Below, in pieces: positions 12,705 to 15,682 of a DNA stretch of 15,682 nt (its first letter is position 1; every line of letters begins with the position of its first letter). The stretch spans positions 1-15,682 of the forward strand of contig JANYDP010000061.1 of assembly GCA_025363535.1 (NCBI GenBank). Reading direction: 5' to 3'. Below the pieces are notes generated by a model. The model saw nothing but the letters and a program-made list of their open reading frames with translations, had not been told where the DNA came from and did not search any database. A program made the position numbers and the translations under genes. Origin of the DNA: Verrucomicrobiota bacterium (lineage in GTDB: Bacteria > Verrucomicrobiota > Verrucomicrobiia > Limisphaerales > CAIQOK01).

Positions 12705-15682
12705 TCACGGCGGCGTTACTTGCACGCGCATAAAGAGCGGGTTGGCAGTGTTCGCCGGCACGCTGCCCTGCCGCACTTCGTTGTTGCCGTTCGTGGAAAT
12801 GCCAGTGTCGGTGATGCCGTTCGTCAACCAGCCAAGCAAATCCGGACTCCACTGAACCTGCCAGAGCAGATCCGTGGCAATCAAACTGTGCGTGTAAGTC
12901 ATCGCGAAATTTGTGCCGGTCATCATCGCGGCCGGCAAAGTCGATGGCGCATCGCCCAAAATCGGATTCAATCCCAGAAAGCGTTCCATCACATTCACGA
13001 TACCGTCACCATCGGGATCGGCGTTGTCCGCCGCGTTGCCTGTGTTGGCGGTGGTGTTGAAAAACTGTTGTCGCCATGCACCCGCCGTCGTGGTCGCCAC
13101 CGTGATGAGAAAAGAATTCGTCGCGGTGTTCACCGTGGGCTGGCCGTTGTTGATCACCAGTGTGATGATCGCCGCGCCGGATTGATTGGCGGCGGGCGTC
13201 ACCTGCACGCCGCGAAACGTGCCGCTGCCGCCGATGGCGATGTTCGCGTTCGGAATCAAATTGGTGTTGGATGAACTCGCGGTCAGCACCAGATTGTTGG
13301 GCGGCACCAACGCATCGCCCAGCGCAACAGTGAGAAATCCGGTGTCCGTATTTTCGGCGATGAGTTGATCCGGCACGGTCGAAATGGTCGGCGGTGTCGG
13401 CGGCGAGAGGGCAACGCCGGTGAACGTGGTGTTGGCGATCCGCGCGTTGTTGTGCGAGCAGTTCACCAGTCCGACGGCAGCGGTGCTGCCGAGTGCGGTC
13501 GTGTGCGAGCCGATCAAAATCCAGTTCGCAGACGTCGGCGCACTGGCGCCGGTGGCATACCACGCGGTGAACGTGTTGTTGCTGCGCACGAGCCGCAGCC
13601 AGACGGCGGGATTGGTCACGATGCTCGCGCCCTGTTGTCCAGCGTTCGCACCGATGGAGTCGCGATATATGAATTGCAGCCCCTGCCCCTGGTCATGGAC
13701 GAGCGCGACGAACGGCGCATTGGTGGCGAGTGAATCACGGAACATGATTCCGGCTTTCGCATTTGCGTTAGTCGTGCCATCGCTGATGATCGCGCCACTC
13801 GTCAGCCGCGAGACGAGGCTGCCTGCGCCGGAAAAATTTGTGTAAGCAAATTGAAATTGATCCGCCGTTGTCCAGATGTCCGCGCCACTGCCGCCGAGTG
13901 TCCAGGTGCCAGCGGTATAATTCGCGTAGCCCGGACTGTTTGGGCCGCCGATGTCAGTGTTCGTCCACGGCGCAGGCAGTGATTGCGAAGTGACAAGTGC
14001 CGCGATCTGACTCGCGCTCAATTGATAATTGTAGAGCCGCACGTCATCCAACGTGCCGGGGAAAAATCCCCCGCCAGATTGAATGCCGCCGATACGCAAG
14101 CCTGTTGGGGCGGCACGCGTGCCGGTGGGTCCATTCGCGGACGCCTGCAAATTTCCGTCCACAAAAAGTTTCAGCGCGCCGGTCGTGTTGTTGCGCGTGG
14201 CGGCGACATGATGCCATTGGCCATCGTTGATCGCGGTGGATGAAGTGATCGTCGTGTCGGGATTGCCCACCCCGAACGCCACTTTGTTGCCAACGAGCGA
14301 CGTGCCAAAGTCCGATGCCGCGCCGGACATCTCGCCGTCCACGAGGCCAAGTCCATTCCACCACTGGCCCGCGCCGCCCGTAGCGGTCGTTTTCACCCAA
14401 TAGGCAATGGTGAAATCATTCGCGACGCTTGCCGGAATTTGCGCGTAGCTGCTCGTGCCGTCGAACTGTGCGGCCTGCGCGCCAACTTTGCCGGCAACGA
14501 ATGTGACGTTGGTTTTTGCCACGACGCCATTGGCAAAGCCGCTCGTGTCGAGCGTGCTGTTCTCAAAATTGTAATTCGCCACGAGCGTGGAACCAAGGTT
14601 CGCGAGCACTTTTGCTTCGGGGGCGCTCAACGCGTAATTGTAAAGCCGCACTTCATCGAGCGAACCAGCGAGATAATTGAAACCCGTTTGCAGGCTGGCA
14701 ATGCGGAGCGAAACCGGCGTCGCGCGTGTGCCCGTCGCGCCGGTGCCGGAGGCGCGCAACGCACCGTCCACGAAAAGCTGCATCGCACCGCTCGCGGAAT
14801 TGCGCGTCGCAATGACGTGATGCCACTGGCCATCGTTGACCGCGTTTGAGGAGAGGATGGTCACGTCCGTGTTGCCGATGCCGAACGCGACGTTGCTGCT
14901 GACAAGCGACACGCCAAAATCATTCGTCGCGCCAGGCAGTTCGCCATCAACCAAACCTTTGCCGGCCCACCATTGGCCCGCGCCGCCGGTGGCCGTGGTG
15001 TTGAGCCAAAACGCGATGCTGAAATCATTTCCCAGCGGATTAGGAATCTCCACGAAGGAGCTGTCGCCGCCAGTGAAATTCATCGCGGACGAATCCACCT
15101 TGCCGCCCACGACGCCCGTCGTGCCGTTGAGTGTGCCGTGAAAACCATTGCCGCTGCTGTCCTGCGCGCCGTTTTCAAATTTATATTCCGCCACCAGACC
15201 GAGATTCAATCCGCTCGCCGGCGCGGCGCTGGCTTGGGTCGAGTTCGCGGATTCATTCTCCAAACTGTCGAGCGCCGTGACGACATAGTAATAGGTCGTG
15301 CCATTCACCGCCGTGTTGTCGGTGTAAAAATTTCGCTTGAGGTCGGAAACAATTTTCGCGTATCCGCTGCCCGAAGTGGTGCTGCGATAGACATTGAAGC
15401 GCGGCGCGGTGCTGACCCAACGCAGCATGACGCTGCGATCCGCCGGAGCTGCGGTCAAACCTGTTGGCGCAGTGACGGCGGCGAGCGACGCGGGAAAATA
15501 CGGTTTCACAAAACGGAAACGCGTGTTGTCCGAAGGAGAACCAAAGGGCAGCGTGCTGAAACCGATTCCCGGAAATCCACCGCTACAGTTGAGGCTCACG
15601 CTGCTGTTGGGATTATCAATATAGTAATAGCCCTTGCTGTCCGGCCCATTGAACGTCCATTCCACCGTTGCGCCGGTTGTGG
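12705..15682 (-). CDS. Large secreted multidomain LamG protein, C-terminal part (5' end outside window)
   Basis: About 991 codons are visible and the frame is still open at the edge, so the N-terminus, and any catalytic domain, is missing. Residue numbers count from the GTG at 15665. The first 60 residues (EWTFNGPDSKGYYYIDN...RFRFVKP) resemble the end of a ricin-like or similar carbohydrate-binding domain. Then come fibronectin type III (about 65-150), two LamG jelly rolls (153-357, 358-560), a DUF1349/xylosidase-C-like sandwich (about 565-755, from PWTNTDIGGP), a cadherin-like domain (about 758-858, with VTPAANQSG), an acidic linker DPDGDGIVNVMERFLGLNP (883-901), and a tail (WQVQWSPDLLGW...LFMRVQV). 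The protein is probably exported and held at the surface. A polysaccharide-binding or degrading role is inferred from the domains and the GH5-like gene downstream; the enzymatic class cannot be told from this part. Confidence 0.9.
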   Translation of the reverse strand, partial: TTGATVEWTFNGPDSKGYYYIDNPNSSVSLNCSGGFPGIGFSTLPFGSPSDNTRFRFVKPYFPASLAAVTAPTGLTAAPADRSVMLRWVSTAPRFNVYRSTTSGSGYAKIVSDLKRNFYTDNTAVNGTTYYYVVTALDSLENESANSTQASAAPASGLNLGLVAEYKFENGAQDSSGNGFHGTLNGTTGVVGGKVDSSAMNFTGGDSSFVEIPNPLGNDFSIAFWLNTTATGGAGQWWAGKGLVDGELPGATNDFGVSLVSSNVAFGIGNTDVTILSSNAVNDGQWHHVIATRNSASGAMQLFVDGALRASGTGATGTRATPVSLRIASLQTGFNYLAGSLDEVRLYNYALSAPEAKVLANLGSTLVANYNFENSTLDTSGFANGVVAKTNVTFVAGKVGAQAAQFDGTSSYAQIPASVANDFTIAYWVKTTATGGAGQWWNGLGLVDGEMSGAASDFGTSLVGNKVAFGVGNPDTTITSSTAINDGQWHHVAATRNNTTGALKLFVDGNLQASANGPTGTRAAPTGLRIGGIQSGGGFFPGTLDDVRLYNYQLSASQIAALVTSQSLPAPWTNTDIGGPNSPGYANYTAGTWTLGGSGADIWTTADQFQFAYTNFSGAGSLVSRLTSGAIISDGTTNANAKAGIMFRDSLATNAPFVALVHDQGQGLQFIYRDSIGANAGQQGASIVTNPAVWLRLVRSNNTFTAWYATGASAPTSANWILIGSHTTALGSTAAVGLVNCSHNNARIANTTFTGVALSPPTPPTISTVPDQLIAENTDTGFLTVALGDALVPPNNLVLTASSSNTNLIPNANIAIGGSGTFRGVQVTPAANQSGAAIITLVINNGQPTVNTATNSFLITVATTTAGAWRQQFFNTTANTGNAADNADPDGDGIVNVMERFLGLNPILGDAPSTLPAAMMTGTNFAMTYTHSLIATDLLWQVQWSPDLLGWLTNGITDTGISTNGNNEVRQGSVPANTANPLFMRVQVTPP
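13986..15209 (-). repeat. Tandem duplicated LamG domains
   Basis: Two adjacent jelly rolls of about 200 residues share TTATGGAGQWW, LVDGE, NDGQWHHV, ATRN, LFVDG and RLYNY at equivalent places. They look roughly two-thirds identical by eye, so this is an internal duplication. They belong to a different LamG subtype from the units in the GH43 protein, which have WQRIFDFG instead. Confidence 0.85.

Noticed and set aside
15663..15665. GTG as the true start of the right-hand LamG protein.
   Set aside because: The frame stays open to the window edge and the GTG lies inside a binding-like domain with no signal peptide; the gene begins outside.

Overview
The window reads as part of a carbohydrate-degradation locus from a soil- or freshwater-type Verrucomicrobiota bacterium. 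Pedosphaera/Limisphaerales-like is my best guess, from memory of repeat and protein styles; no database was searched. The reasons are large secreted enzymes and adhesin-like proteins rich in Asn, Thr and Ser with LamG jelly rolls, C-terminal tails ending in FFRL- or LFMRV-like motifs, a DPDGDGIVNVMERFLGLNP linker, almost no Shine-Dalgarno sequences, and gaps filled with GGAGCGCGGC palindromes and TTGGAAC heptamers. Every supported gene lies on the minus strand, so transcription runs from high to low coordinates.

In transcription order: (1) 15682-12705, the 3' part of a giant secreted LamG protein that enters from outside the window; (2) 12677-11559, a secreted clan GH-A (GH5-like) glycosidase 27 nt downstream; (3) an 832-nt gap (11558-10727) holding two composite palindromic elements, one with terminal inverted repeats like a MITE, other inverted repeats, and a large dyad just upstream of the next operon; (4) 10726-7649, a periplasmic two-propeller sensor histidine kinase; (5) 7652-7017, its NarL/LuxR-type response regulator; (6) 7020-4711, a secreted family 2 glycoside hydrolase; (7) 4520-339, a 1393-residue GH43 endo-arabinanase carrying three LamG/Ig-like units; (8) 284-1, the N-terminus of another secreted LamG protein that leaves the window.

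The kinase, regulator and GH2 genes are joined by two ATGA start/stop overlaps. The enzyme is therefore physically locked to the regulatory pair. The kinase has the extracellular layout of Bacteroidetes hybrid two-component sensors (14 propeller blades plus a Y_Y_Y domain), but its output is a separate LuxR-type regulator. The most specific substrate clue is the GH43 enzyme, which points to arabinan or pectic arabinogalactan. I infer an arabinan/RG-I side-chain sensing and degradation locus. No SusC/SusD pair or sugar transporter is visible.

The most unusual structure is at the GH2 start. Four TTGGAAC units and a TTGGAGC unit face four ACTCCAA units across a 20-nt spacer, so the mRNA can form a 28-bp stem directly after the start codon. 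Every mismatch becomes a G-U wobble only in the coding-sense RNA, and the same DNA encodes part of the signal peptide.
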